A stretch of DNA of 64,000 bases from Blastomonas sp. SL216. GTDB lineage: Bacteria > Pseudomonadota > Alphaproteobacteria > Sphingomonadales > Sphingomonadaceae. The stretch spans positions 64,501 to 128,500 of the forward strand of contig CP113055.1 of the NCBI GenBank assembly GCA_026625625.1, read 5' to 3'. A model generated the notes under the pieces. It was given only the letters and a program-made list of their open reading frames with translations, had not been told where the DNA came from and made no database searches. Position numbers and translations under genes: made by a program. Shown one piece after another: positions 26,303 through 35,463 of the stretch; within the stretch, counting starts at the first letter, position 1; the number at the start of each line of letters is the position of its first letter.

Positions 26303-27889
26303 TCACTCGCCGATATGCACCGGCGCGCCGGCCATGTTCGGCGGGCGCTTGAGCAGCAGCAGCAGCGGGATGGCGACCAGGTTGATGATCATCATCGCGT
26401 GGAAATCGTCGATATAGGCGACCATCGCGGCCTGGCGGTTGACCTCTCCGTTGATCGCCAGCATCGCCGCATCGCCGACCGAGCCCAGCCGTCCGGCAAC
26501 GCTGGAATCGATCACCGAGAGCGAGCTGTCGGTGATGTGCGAGGCCAGGTCGCTATGGCTCACCTGGATGTTGCGGCCGAGCAAGGCGGTCATCGCCGAT
26601 ATGCCGATGGATGCGCCGATGCTGCGCGACAGGTTGAGCAGGCTGGCGCCGTCGGTGCGGTGTTGCGGCTGGAGCGTCGCAAAGGCGGTCATGTTGAGCG
26701 GTATGAACACCAGCCCCATGCCCATGCCCTGGACCAGCCCGGCAATGACCATCGGCTCCCAGCTCATCTCCAGCGACCAGCCGGTCATCATCCAGAGCGA
26801 ATAGGTCGAGATGCAGGCCCCGGTCACCATCAGGTAGCGCGGGTCGATCCGCGTCACCAGCCGGCCCGCGATCGCCATCGAGACCAGAATGCCGAAGCCG
26901 CGCGGGGCAAGCAGCAGCCCGGTATCGAGCACCGAATAGCCGAACAGCTGCTGCAGCATCGGTGGCAGCAGCGCCATGCTGGCGAACATCACCATGCCGA
27001 CCACCAGCATGAACAGCAGCGCGGCGGACATGTTCGGGTTGCCCAGCAGCGATCGATCGAACAGCGGCTGGCGGCCCCAGATCATATGGGTGCCGAACAT
27101 CCACAGGCAGCCAATGGCAATCGCGCCTTCTGCCAGGATTTCGCTGCTGTCGAGCCAGTCGAGCTGCGTGCCGCGATCGAGCATCACCTGCAGGCTGGCC
27201 AGACCGAGAGCGAGCATGGAAAAGCCGAACAGGTCGAACCTCCGCTCGGTGCGCGGGCGGCTGGGCAGCAGCCACAGCATCAGCGCGATGGTCACCATAC
27301 CCAGCGGCACATTGATCAGGAATACCCAGCGCCAGTTGTAATTCTCGGTCAGCCAGCCACCGATCACCGGCCCCATGATCGGCCCGACCATGATGCCCAT
27401 GCCCCATAAGGCCATCGCCTTGGCCTGGCGGCTGGGCGGGTTGATGTCCATCAGCACCGTCTGCGACAGCGGTCCGATAAAGGCGGCGCTGATGCCCTGA
27501 AGTGCGCGGAACAGCACCATCTCGCTGAGGCCGGTGGCCGCACCGCAGAGCAGCGAGGAAAGCGTGAAGGCGATCACCGCGCCGATGAACAGGTTGCGCG
27601 ATCCGATCCGCTCGGACAGCCAGCCAGTGATCGGGATCGCGATGGCCGAGGCGACGAGATAGCTGGTCAGCGCCCAGGTCACCGTTTCCGATGTCGCGCC
27701 CAGGCTCGATTCCATGTGCGGCAGCGCGACATTGGCGATGGTGGTGTCTAGGATCTGCATGATCGACGCCATCATCACGGCCAGGGTCAGCAACCCGTGA
27801 TGGCGCACCGGCAGCGTCGCGACATCGCCAGCTGGTGCTGCGGCAGGCGGCGCAGAGCGGGGTGGGGCGGGGGCGGCGCGGGTGGCCAT
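26303..27889 (-). CDS. emrB: EmrB/QacA-type (DHA2) drug:H+ antiporter
   Basis: A 528-residue inner-membrane MFS transporter with about 14 helices. Motif C (VGPIMGPVIGGWLTENYNWRWVFLINVPLG) and DTTIANVALPHM in TM1 are typical of the DHA2 family. A large periplasmic loop near the C-terminus fits EmrB. It should work with the EmrA-like adaptor encoded just upstream (6-base gap) and a TolC-like outer-membrane channel not present here. The substrates are unknown hydrophobic compounds. The gene symbol is by family, not by demonstrated orthology. Confidence 0.92.
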   Translation of the reverse strand: MATRAAPAPPRSAPPAAAPAGDVATLPVRHHGLLTLAVMMASIMQILDTTIANVALPHMESSLGATSETVTWALTSYLVASAIAIPITGWLSERIGSRNLFIGAVIAFTLSSLLCGAATGLSEMVLFRALQGISAAFIGPLSQTVLMDINPPSRQAKAMALWGMGIMVGPIMGPVIGGWLTENYNWRWVFLINVPLGMVTIALMLWLLPSRPRTERRFDLFGFSMLALGLASLQVMLDRGTQLDWLDSSEILAEGAIAIGCLWMFGTHMIWGRQPLFDRSLLGNPNMSAALLFMLVVGMVMFASMALLPPMLQQLFGYSVLDTGLLLAPRGFGILVSMAIAGRLVTRIDPRYLMVTGACISTYSLWMMTGWSLEMSWEPMVIAGLVQGMGMGLVFIPLNMTAFATLQPQHRTDGASLLNLSRSIGASIGISAMTALLGRNIQVSHSDLASHITDSSLSVIDSSVAGRLGSVGDAAMLAINGEVNRQAAMVAYIDDFHAMMIINLVAIPLLLLLKRPPNMAGAPVHIGE

Positions 27890-27895
27890 GACAGG

Positions 27896-29008
27896 CTAGT
27901 TGCGCTTGCCGGTGTCTACCGTGACCTCGGCGGAAAGCCCCGCGATCAGGCGGCGGTCGGCGGGCCTGTCCAGCCGGATGCGTACCGGCACGCGCTGCGT
28001 CACCTTCACCCAGTTGCCGGTGGCGTTCTGCGCGGGCAGGACCGAGAATTCCGCGCCGGTGCCTGCACCGATGCTTTCGACCCTGCCGATCAGCTTCAGA
28101 TCGGGATAGGCGTCGAGCTTTACCTCGGCCGCCTGGCCGACGCGCATATGGTCAAGGTCGGTTTCCTTGAAATTGGCCTCGATCCAGCTGCGATCATCGA
28201 CCACCAGCGTGAGCGCGGGCAGGCCGACGACCATCGCCTGGCCGCGCTGCAGCCGGTCGGCCTGGACCACGCGCCCGCTGACCGGCGCGCGTACCACGGT
28301 GCGGGCGAGGTTGAGTGCGGCGGTTTCGCGGCGCACGCGCGCCTGGGCGATGGCCGGGTTGACACCGGGCACCGCGCTGCCGGTGGCAAGCTTAGCGCGC
28401 GCATCGGCGGCATCGGCCTGCGCCCCGCGCAGCTGTTCGCGCGCCATCTGGACGCGGCGCTCGGCCTCGTCGAGCCGCGCCTTGGTGGTGAAGCCGCGTT
28501 GCATCAACGCCTGCTGTCGCTCCAGATCGATCCTGGCATAGTCGATCGCATCCTGCGCCGCTGCGATGCCGACCCCGGTGGAGCGCGCCTCGCTGGCGAG
28601 CGTCGCGACCGACACTTCGGCACCGGCGATATCGGCATCGGCCTGGCGCACGGCCAGTTCATAGGGCTGGGGGTCGATGCGGAACAGCACGTCGCCCGCC
28701 TTGACCGCCATGTTCTCGCGCACGCGCACGTCCACGATCGGCCCGCCGACTTCGGACGTCACCGCCACCTTGTCCTGCTGCACATAGGCATTGTCGGTGG
28801 AGACATAGCGCCCGCCCGACAGCCAGTAATAGCCGCCGGCCACGGCCAGCGCGAGCGGGACCGAGATCATCACCAGCCGCTTGAGCAGCTTGCGCGGTGC
28901 CTTTTCGACCGGTTTGGCGGGCGCAGGAGCGGCCGATGAGGCGGCCAGCGGCGAGTCCGCCTCGGCCGTGTCGTCGCTCACACCGATGCGTTCGTCGCGA
29001 TCAAGCAT
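27896..29008 (-). CDS. emrA: EmrA/HlyD-family membrane fusion protein
   Basis: A 370-residue periplasmic adaptor. A single N-terminal anchor (LLKRLVMISVPLALAVAGGYYW) is followed by the lipoyl half-motif GPIVDVRVRENMAVKAGDVLFRIDP and a helical hairpin with many Ala/Arg. The second half-motif APVSGRVVQADRLQRGQAM and a beta-barrel region close the protein. It links the EmrB-like pump to an outer-membrane channel. The start overlaps the marR gene by 8 bases, so regulator, adaptor and pump form one operon. Confidence 0.93.
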   Translation of the reverse strand: MLDRDERIGVSDDTAEADSPLAASSAAPAPAKPVEKAPRKLLKRLVMISVPLALAVAGGYYWLSGGRYVSTDNAYVQQDKVAVTSEVGGPIVDVRVRENMAVKAGDVLFRIDPQPYELAVRQADADIAGAEVSVATLASEARSTGVGIAAAQDAIDYARIDLERQQALMQRGFTTKARLDEAERRVQMAREQLRGAQADAADARAKLATGSAVPGVNPAIAQARVRRETAALNLARTVVRAPVSGRVVQADRLQRGQAMVVGLPALTLVVDDRSWIEANFKETDLDHMRVGQAAEVKLDAYPDLKLIGRVESIGAGTGAEFSVLPAQNATGNWVKVTQRVPVRIRLDRPADRRLIAGLSAEVTVDTGKRN

Positions 29009-29435
29009 CGATGGACTCCTTGCGGGACAGATTGGCGCGGACCCGCTCGACCAGTCCGGCCAGCTGTTCGCGTTCGGCTTCGTTCAGCCCGCCCAGCGCG
29101 CGATCCTCGACGCGCTTGGCCTCGATTTCCAGCTGGCGGATCAGCCCGTCGGTCTTGTCGGTCAGGTACAGGTTCCAGGCGCGCCGGTCATTGGGGTCGG
29201 GCTTGCGGCAGACCATGCCTGCATCAGCCAGCCGGTCGATCATCCGCGACAGGGTGATCGGCTCGACCTCCAGCAGATCAGCAAGTTCGCTCTGGCGCAT
29301 GCCGGGTTCGCGGCGCAGCCGGGCGACGGTGCGCCATTGCAGGCTGGTCATGCCGAGATCGCGGATATTGCCGTCGAGCGTCCGGCGATAAAGCCGCGCG
29401 GTGTCATTGATCAGGAAGCCGACCGAGTCTTTCAT
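29001..29435 (-). CDS. MarR-family regulator of the efflux operon
   Basis: A 144-residue winged-helix repressor. The recognition helix region ADLLEVEPITLSRMIDRLADAGMV and the wing KPDPNDRRAWNLYLTDK match MarR proteins (DRR motif). It is the first gene of the marR-emrA-emrB operon and overlaps emrA by 8 bases, the classical arrangement for autoregulated efflux. The start MKDSVGFLINDTARLY at 29435 was chosen because the upstream in-frame extension is the antisense of the neighbouring gene. The AT-rich block 29436-29465 (CGATATAATAGCATATGACA) is the likely promoter and operator. Confidence 0.92.
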   Translation of the reverse strand: MKDSVGFLINDTARLYRRTLDGNIRDLGMTSLQWRTVARLRREPGMRQSELADLLEVEPITLSRMIDRLADAGMVCRKPDPNDRRAWNLYLTDKTDGLIRQLEIEAKRVEDRALGGLNEAEREQLAGLVERVRANLSRKESIDA

Positions 29436-29528
29436 GGCTATCGATATAATAGCATATGACACTAATGGGAAGTGCAGGCAGCACAATTGCGATTGCGCGG
29501 GACGTAACATTTTGGCAGTGTATGTGAC

Positions 29529-30179
29529 ATGACATTGACAGCCGATATCTTCTGGTCGTTCCGGTCGCCCTACAGCTATCTCGCGATGCGCCGCTATCGC
29601 GCGATGGAAGCGCAATATGACCTCACGCTCAACCTGCGGCCGGTCTATCCGCTGGCGGTGCGCGAGCCGACCTTCTTCGAGCGCAACCATCCCAGCTGGC
29701 TGCGCTACACGCTGACCGACGTGTTTCGCCTGGCGCAATATCTGGAAATTCCGTTTTTCCCGCCCAATCCCGATCCGATCGTTCAGAACATGGCGACCCG
29801 GACGATCGCGGCGGATCAGCCCTATATCTATCGCATCACCCGCATGGGCCAGGCCGCCGCGCGGATGGGCAAGAGCCTCGCCTTTTGCGACGAGGTATCG
29901 CAGCTTATCTGGGGCGGCACGGCGGGCTGGCACGAGGGCGATCACCTCAAGGGCGCTGCCGAACGCGCCGGGCTTGATCTGGCAGAGCTGGATGCCATCG
30001 CGGCATCCGATGCAGAGACGCTCGACGCCGAGCTCGCCGCCAATCAGGAAGCGCTGGAAATGGCGGGGCACTGGGGCGTGCCGACGCTGGTATTCCAGGG
30101 CGAACCCTTTTTCGGCCAGGACCGCATCGGACTTGCCATCTGGCGCATGGAGCAGGCAGGCCTTAAAGAGCGGGGATGA
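29529..30179 (+). CDS. DsbA-family protein related to 2-hydroxychromene-2-carboxylate isomerase
   Basis: A 216-residue thioredoxin-fold protein with the kappa-GST/HCCA isomerase architecture. FWSFRSPYSYLAMRRYRAM carries the catalytic-type Ser in place of the DsbA CxxC. A helical insertion follows, and the C-terminal cis-Pro loop reads GVPTLVFQGEPFFGQDRIGL. HCCA isomerases act in naphthalene-type aromatic degradation with glutathione, but many homologues have no known substrate. No aromatic pathway genes are nearby, so a specific function cannot be assigned. It is divergent from marR and overlaps the next gene by ATGA. Confidence 0.85.
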   Translation: MTLTADIFWSFRSPYSYLAMRRYRAMEAQYDLTLNLRPVYPLAVREPTFFERNHPSWLRYTLTDVFRLAQYLEIPFFPPNPDPIVQNMATRTIAADQPYIYRITRMGQAAARMGKSLAFCDEVSQLIWGGTAGWHEGDHLKGAAERAGLDLAELDAIAASDAETLDAELAANQEALEMAGHWGVPTLVFQGEPFFGQDRIGLAIWRMEQAGLKERG

Positions 30180-30907
30180 CCGCCGCAAGATCGAAGCTCG
30201 ACAGCTTTTTCGTTTGGCTCAATCGCTTCAATGCCATTGGAATTGGCATTGCATTGGTGTGTTTGATTGTTGTTGGTAGTGCTGCGTTGTATTCGCGCTT
30301 TCAGGAGCCGCCATCAGAATATTTCGGCGACAACAATCACAAGCTGGGGCCTTATGCTGGCGAGGAGATACAGACCGCGTCTGGTCCGGTCGCTGCCTAT
30401 GGGATTGGCAACCTGCACGACGGCCTCGTATCGATCAATTCACCTAACCTGTCACTGACCCATCTGGCATCTGGCAGGAAGCGGCTGGTCCTACCGAAAG
30501 ACGGCAAGAAGCGGATCATACGGTTCGAAACGATCAAAAGCACACCTGACTTGGCCAAGCCTTTTGCTCGCGCTTATGTGGCTTTGGCGGTCGAGGCGGC
30601 TGACAAGGCCGATGGCAAGATCGAACTGTTCGTTGGCACCCTGCCTGACCTTGACCAGGTATCGGTTGCGCGCGACCTGTTTGCCGTCGATCTGGCGACG
30701 CTGTACGGCAGCGACAAGCTGGCGATCATCATCTGGCCGAAACCGGATCAGGCTCAGCTGGTCACGATCGATCTTGGCACTTTACGGATTCAGGATACTG
30801 AAGCCATACCTCTGCCACTGCCACAATCCGCCAAGGCAGCTGACGGCGCCGGACAGGCTGTCCGACGCGCCACGGATGCCGCCCCCGCCAACCATTTCGA
30901 GTTTTGA
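30176..30907 (+). CDS. Unrecognised single-pass membrane protein
   Basis: A 243-residue protein of unknown family. One N-terminal transmembrane helix (IGIALVCLIVVGSAALYSRF) follows a short cytoplasmic Lys/Arg tip, leaving about 200 residues in the periplasm. The rest is predicted beta-rich (LSLTHLASGRKRLVLPKDGK; DKLAIIIWPKPDQAQLVTIDL). The pattern of a value-reporting beta-propeller-like segment is only suggestive. GC content appears lower than in its neighbours. It is tightly packed between the DsbA-like gene (ATGA overlap) and the hydrolase gene (3-base gap), so it is expressed with them. Confidence 0.75.
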   Translation: MTAARSKLDSFFVWLNRFNAIGIGIALVCLIVVGSAALYSRFQEPPSEYFGDNNHKLGPYAGEEIQTASGPVAAYGIGNLHDGLVSINSPNLSLTHLASGRKRLVLPKDGKKRIIRFETIKSTPDLAKPFARAYVALAVEAADKADGKIELFVGTLPDLDQVSVARDLFAVDLATLYGSDKLAIIIWPKPDQAQLVTIDLGTLRIQDTEAIPLPLPQSAKAADGAGQAVRRATDAAPANHFEF

Positions 30908-30910
30908 CCC

Positions 30911-31660
30911 ATGACCATCACCACAACCCGCATCCGTTCCTTTGAAGGCACCGAGCTTGCCGTGCACGAGACGGGCGAGGGGCGGGCGCTGCTGTTGCTG
31001 CACGGGCTGTTTTCCAGCGCGGAGACCAACTGGATCAAGTTCGGCCATGCTGCCAGGCTCGCTGCGGCCGGTTTTCGCGTGATCATGCCCGATCTGCGCG
31101 CGCATGGGCAAAGCGGCGCACCGCACGATCCCGCCGCCTATCCGCGTGACGTGCTGGTCGATGATGCGCTGTCGCTGATCGACACGCTGGGGCTCGACGA
31201 TTTCGATCTGGGCGGGTTCTCGCTGGGCGCGCGGACCACGGCCAAGCTGCTGGCGACCGGCGTCACCCCGCGCAAGGCGATCATGGCGGGCATGGGCTGG
31301 GAAGGGCTGACCGGATGGGGACGGCGGCGCGATTTCTTCGTCACCGCGATTGACCGGCGCGACGAGGTGAAGCGCGGCGACCCGCATTTCATGGCGGTCG
31401 CGTTCATGAAGACCCAAGGCATCGATCCCATCGCGGCGCGCCTGCTGCTCGACAGCTTCGGCGAGGTGGACACCGACACACTGGTGGCACGCGATGTGCC
31501 GGTGCTGGTCGTGTGCGGGGCGGATGATCAGGACAATGGTTCAGCGCCCGAACTGACGCGGCAGCTGAAGAATGCCACCTATCGCGAGATCAAGGGTACG
31601 CACATGTCGAGCGTGCTCGAACCTGCGCTGGCCGAGGAGATGATCGCCTTTCTCGCCTGA
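30911..31660 (+). CDS. Alpha/beta hydrolase
   Basis: A 249-residue alpha/beta-hydrolase. The oxyanion segment is LLLLHGLFSSAETNW, the nucleophile elbow is GGFSLGAR (Ser), the acid is in VVCGADDQDNG and the His is in GTHMSSVLEP. The substrate is unknown; small esters or thioesters are usual for this group. It is third in a tight unit with the DsbA-like and membrane protein genes. Confidence 0.88.
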   Translation: MTITTTRIRSFEGTELAVHETGEGRALLLLHGLFSSAETNWIKFGHAARLAAAGFRVIMPDLRAHGQSGAPHDPAAYPRDVLVDDALSLIDTLGLDDFDLGGFSLGARTTAKLLATGVTPRKAIMAGMGWEGLTGWGRRRDFFVTAIDRRDEVKRGDPHFMAVAFMKTQGIDPIAARLLLDSFGEVDTDTLVARDVPVLVVCGADDQDNGSAPELTRQLKNATYREIKGTHMSSVLEPALAEEMIAFLA

Positions 31661-31752
31661 GAATAACCTGTGTTGCATTGCTGCGGTGCAACAGATTCGG
31701 CTTTGGCCGGTAATGCTGCCGATAGTTTCCACCGAACACGATCGGCACCCTG

Positions 31753-32643
31753 ATGATCATTCCCTCGACCCCCGGCGCGACGCGCATCCTGCACGAAGTC
31801 TGGAAGCCGCTGACGGTGCTGTTCGTCTGGGACGTCATCGTCACGATTACCTATTATTTTCTGCCGTTCAAGGCGCCGGGGCTGCCGCTCACGATATTCG
31901 GTTCGGCGCTCGCGCTGTTCCTCGGTTTCAGGGATACCGCCGCCTATGCCCGATGGTGGGAAGGGCGAGTGCTATGGGGGCAGATGATCAACGCCTCGCG
32001 CAGCCTGGCGCGCGCCGCGCTCGCCTTCATTGACGATGCCACCGCAACCGGCCGGGAGATCCGCCGTGACATCGTGGTCCGCCAGATCGCTTATGTGCAT
32101 GCGCTGCGCACATCGCTGCGCCGGCAGAATGATTGCCCGGACCTCGAGCGGCTGCTGTCCGATGATGAAGTGAATCTGGTCAAGCAGCGGCGCAACGTGC
32201 CTAACGCCATTCATGACGGCACCGGCTATCTGGTCGCGCATGCCCAGCGCAGCGGCGAGATCGATACCATCCAGCAGGCGCAGATCGAGGCGGTGCTGGT
32301 CGATATCTCGAACGCACAAGGCGGGATGGAGCGGATCAAGAATACTCCGCTGCCGATGCAGTATCGCTTCTTCCCCGCGCTGTTCACCCGCGTGTTCTGC
32401 GTGCTGCTGCCGATCGGGCTGGTCGAGACGCTGGGCGTGGCGACACCCATTGGTTCGACCATCGCTGGCCTGATGTTCCTGGCCATTTTGCAGATCGGCG
32501 AGGACCTGGTCGATCCCTTTGCCGATAGCGTGCACGATGTGCCGCTGAGCGCCATGTGCCGCACGATCGAGATCGATCTGCTGCAGGCGCTGGGCGAGCC
32601 GGCCCCCGAGCCGCTGGCCGAGGTCAAGGGTGTGCTCTGGTAA
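31753..32643 (+). CDS. Bestrophin-family (UPF0187) membrane channel protein
   Basis: A 296-residue protein with four hydrophobic segments. It carries the hallmark FRDTAAYARWWEGRVLWGQMINASRSLAR after TM2, and PLPMQYRFFPALFTRVFCVLLPIGLVE plus DPFADSVHDVPLSAMCRTIEIDLLQ near the end. Bacterial bestrophins form pentameric anion- or cation-conducting channels in the inner membrane; ion selectivity cannot be read from the sequence. It is preceded by about 90 bases without a gene. Confidence 0.92.
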   Translation: MIIPSTPGATRILHEVWKPLTVLFVWDVIVTITYYFLPFKAPGLPLTIFGSALALFLGFRDTAAYARWWEGRVLWGQMINASRSLARAALAFIDDATATGREIRRDIVVRQIAYVHALRTSLRRQNDCPDLERLLSDDEVNLVKQRRNVPNAIHDGTGYLVAHAQRSGEIDTIQQAQIEAVLVDISNAQGGMERIKNTPLPMQYRFFPALFTRVFCVLLPIGLVETLGVATPIGSTIAGLMFLAILQIGEDLVDPFADSVHDVPLSAMCRTIEIDLLQALGEPAPEPLAEVKGVLW

Positions 32644-32721
32644 GCCCGCAAATGCGCTTGACCTGACCGGGGGGCAGGCCCAATCCTGCCGGGCATAAAC
32701 CGATATTCAGGGTGCCCAAAC

Positions 32722-34557
32722 ATGATCCTTCGTACCTCGCTCGCCGCGCTCGCCTTTGCGCTGGCCGTACCCTCCGCTGCCTTTGCCGAAGACGCCGCAC
32801 CGCAGACCGCTGCGGCCAAGCCGACCGCAGCCGATGCCGAAGCCTTTGTTGCGGCGGCGGAAAAGGAAGCATTCGACTATACCGTCTCGGCCAGCCGCGT
32901 GTTCTGGGTCAATTCGACCTATCTCACCGATGATACCAACGCGCTGGCCGCCGAAGTGGGGGCCAGGGGCACCGAGATGCAGGTGCGCTTTGCGCTGGAG
33001 GCGGCGAAGTTCAAGGACGTAGCCGGGCTGAGCGACGAGACGCGGCGCAAGCTGGACAAGCTGCGCGGCGGCATCGTGCTGCCTGCGCCGACCACCGAGG
33101 GCGCGGCGGCAGAGCTCAACACCATCGCGACCGAGCTGCAGTCGATCTACGGCAAGGGCAAGGGGACGCTCGATGGCAAGCCGGTCAGCGGATCGGACAT
33201 CGAGGCCGCGATGGGCGATGTGCGTGATCCGGCCAAGCTCAAGGAAATGTGGGTCAGCTGGCACGACAATGTCGGCGCGCCGATGAAGGACGATTATGCG
33301 CGCCTGGTCGATATCGCCAACCAGGGCGCGCGCGAACTGGGCTTCAAGAATGTCGGCGCGATGTGGCGCGGCCAGTATGACATGAGCGCGGATGAATTCG
33401 CCGCGCTGACCGAGAAGCTGTGGCAGCAGGTCAAGCCGCTCTATGACGACCTGCATTGCTACACCCGCACCAAGCTCAACGAGAAATATGGCGATGCGGT
33501 GCAGCCCAAGACGGGGCCGATCCGTGCCGACCTGCTCGGCAACATGTGGGCGCAGGAATGGGGCAATATCTACGACATCGTGGCGCCAGCGGGCGCGGGC
33601 GATATCGGCTATGATGTCACCGAGTTGCTCAAGGCGAAGAGCTATGATCCGCTGAAGATGGTGAAGGGCGGCGAGGGCTTTTTCTCGTCGCTGGGCTTTG
33701 CGCCCCTACCCGAAACCTTCTGGCAGCGTTCGCAGTTCACCAAGCCGCAGGATCGCGAGGTGGTGTGCCATGCATCGGCCTGGGATATCGACAACAAGGA
33801 CGATATCCGCATCAAGATGTGCATCAAGGTGAATGCCGACGACTTCACCACCATCCATCACGAGCTGGGGCACAACTATTACCAGCGCGCTTATAACAAG
33901 CAGGACATGCTGCATCTGGATGGCGCGAATGACGGGTTCCACGAGGCGATCGGCGATATGGTCGCGCTTTCGATCACGCCCGATTATCTGGTCGAGATCG
34001 GCCTGCTCGACAAGGCCAGGGTACCTGGCGCTGACAAGGACCTGGGGCTGCTGCTGCGCCAGGGCATGGACAAGCTGGCGTTCCTGCCGTTCGGCCTGCT
34101 GGTTGATCGCTGGCGCTGGGGTGTGTTCGATGGCAGCATCAAGCCTGCCGATTACAACGATGCCTGGATCGCGCTGCGGCTGCAATATCAGGGCATCGTT
34201 CCGCCTGCCCAGCGTCCGGACAATGCCTTCGATCCCGGCGCGAAATATCATATCCCGGGCAACACGCCCTATACCCGCTATTTCCTGGCGCGTATCCTGC
34301 AGTTCCAGTTCTACAAGGCGGCGTGCGACATTGCCGGCTGGAAGGGGCCGCTCCATCGCTGCAGCTTCTATGGCAACAAGGACGTCGGCAGCCGGCTGAA
34401 CGCGATGCTGGAAATGGGCGCATCCAAGCCCTGGCCCGACGCGCTGGAAGCGTTCACCGGATCGCGCGAGATGGACGGCACGGCGATGGTTGAATATTTC
34501 GCGCCGCTGCAGACCTGGCTGAAAGAACAGAACAAGGGCAAGCAGTGCGGCTGGTAA
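32722..34557 (+). CDS. M2-family (ACE-like) peptidyl-dipeptidase
   Basis: A 611-residue zinc peptidase with a signal peptide (MILRTSLAALAFALAVPSAAFAED), so it acts in the periplasm or outside. The gluzincin motif is HHELGH followed by NYYQRAYNKQ, and the third zinc ligand is the Glu in FHEAIGDMVALS. Length, VSWHDNVG-type helices and C-terminal FYKAACDIAG match angiotensin-converting-enzyme homologues, which remove C-terminal dipeptides. Bacterial M2 enzymes probably serve peptide nutrition. It is a single-gene unit. Confidence 0.95.
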   Translation: MILRTSLAALAFALAVPSAAFAEDAAPQTAAAKPTAADAEAFVAAAEKEAFDYTVSASRVFWVNSTYLTDDTNALAAEVGARGTEMQVRFALEAAKFKDVAGLSDETRRKLDKLRGGIVLPAPTTEGAAAELNTIATELQSIYGKGKGTLDGKPVSGSDIEAAMGDVRDPAKLKEMWVSWHDNVGAPMKDDYARLVDIANQGARELGFKNVGAMWRGQYDMSADEFAALTEKLWQQVKPLYDDLHCYTRTKLNEKYGDAVQPKTGPIRADLLGNMWAQEWGNIYDIVAPAGAGDIGYDVTELLKAKSYDPLKMVKGGEGFFSSLGFAPLPETFWQRSQFTKPQDREVVCHASAWDIDNKDDIRIKMCIKVNADDFTTIHHELGHNYYQRAYNKQDMLHLDGANDGFHEAIGDMVALSITPDYLVEIGLLDKARVPGADKDLGLLLRQGMDKLAFLPFGLLVDRWRWGVFDGSIKPADYNDAWIALRLQYQGIVPPAQRPDNAFDPGAKYHIPGNTPYTRYFLARILQFQFYKAACDIAGWKGPLHRCSFYGNKDVGSRLNAMLEMGASKPWPDALEAFTGSREMDGTAMVEYFAPLQTWLKEQNKGKQCGW

Positions 34558-34598
34558 GCCGCGCCACTTGCCCTTGCAATGTCATCGGATAGGGATTT

Positions 34599-34649
34599 GG
34601 GGCCTGTCTTCCTGAAGCGGGGGGCGCCTCTGTCTGGAAAACAGGCCCC
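34599..34649. repeat. Long-loop inverted repeat after the M2 peptidase gene
   Basis: GGGGCCTGT at 34599-34607 is the exact reverse complement of ACAGGCCCC at 34641-34649, with a 33-base loop. It lies between two convergent genes and could end transcription, but there is no T run, so a terminator role is uncertain. Confidence 0.3.
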
Positions 34650-34698
34650 GAGGCCCCGCGCATGAGGGAATCGCGAGCGGGGCCTGAGCGGGTATCGA

Positions 34699-35274
34699 TC
34701 AGTGTACCTTGTACGCCGAACCTGCAGCGCCCGTGGTCGAGGGGACCACATTCTGATCGACATAATCGCTGTTTTCGTCACCGGCCTCGGGGGCCTGCTT
34801 CTTGCCGCGACGCGACAGCGCAATGGCTGCGGCGATCAGGGCGATGCCGCCTGCGGCTAGGCCCAGCGTCAGTGCGGGGTGCGCCTTGGCCTGCTGTGCG
34901 GCATAACGGCTGTTCTCGCTGACCTTGCCGGAAAGCTCGCGCGCTGCCACCGAGATGCGCTCGCTGGCTTCATGCGCCAGTTCTTCCGCCTTGTCGCGCA
35001 GCGGGCCTATCTCGTTCGAGAGGCTCTTGGCGTTGTCGCTGATCATGGTTGCTGCAGCAGAGGCATTGCGCTTGGCAAGGTCCGAGGCGATGCGCGCGTT
35101 TTCCGCGATGACTTCGCCCGCCAGCTTCGCGGTTTCGCTCGCCTTGGCGCGCAGTTCGCCGCGATTCTCGTTGACCGACGCAAAGGCGCTGGCGGCTTCG
35201 CTCCGCGCGCGATCGGCCAGATGCAGCGCATCAGCCTTGATGCGTTCGGCAGCGGTCTTGATGGCGTCACTCAT
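34699..35274 (-). CDS. Coiled-coil, tail-anchored protein of unknown function
   Basis: A 191-residue protein. Residues 1 to about 130 are long amphipathic, Ala/Glu/Lys-rich helix (apolipoprotein- or LEA-like, e.g. AERIKADALHLADRARSEAA and SAAATMISDNAKSLSNEIG). A transmembrane helix follows (HPALTLGLAAGGIALIAAAIAL) with an RRGKK stop and a 35-residue tail. The arrangement resembles ElaB/YqjD-type or YtxH-like stress proteins, but no family can be named. The ATG at 35274 has GAGGAGATC upstream; an earlier ATG at 35331 lacks one. Confidence 0.75.
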   Translation of the reverse strand: MSDAIKTAAERIKADALHLADRARSEAASAFASVNENRGELRAKASETAKLAGEVIAENARIASDLAKRNASAAATMISDNAKSLSNEIGPLRDKAEELAHEASERISVAARELSGKVSENSRYAAQQAKAHPALTLGLAAGGIALIAAAIALSRRGKKQAPEAGDENSDYVDQNVVPSTTGAAGSAYKVH

Positions 35275-35402
35275 GGTGATCTCCTCTGGTACAGGCCGGG
35301 CAAGGAGAAACCTCCCCAGCATCGCAAGCAATACGCCGGTGCCGGGGCTTTGTTCCCGCCACTTCGACCTGTGGCGAAATTCTTTCGATAAGCCGAAACG
35401 AG

Positions 35403-35432
35403 AACGGCCACCGGATCGCTCCGGTGGCCGTT
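35403..35432 (-). terminator. Terminator of the arsR-carbonic anhydrase-sulP operon
   Basis: Perfect 13-bp stem AACGGCCACCGGA / TCCGGTGGCCGTT with loop TCGC (35403-35415 with 35420-35432). It lies 30 bases after the sulP stop on the minus strand. The T-rich side is stronger on the plus strand (TTTCTTGTTGTT), so it may work in both directions. Confidence 0.7.
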
Positions 35433-35463
35433 TCTTGTTGTTATTGAGGGGGTTGGCGGTAGA

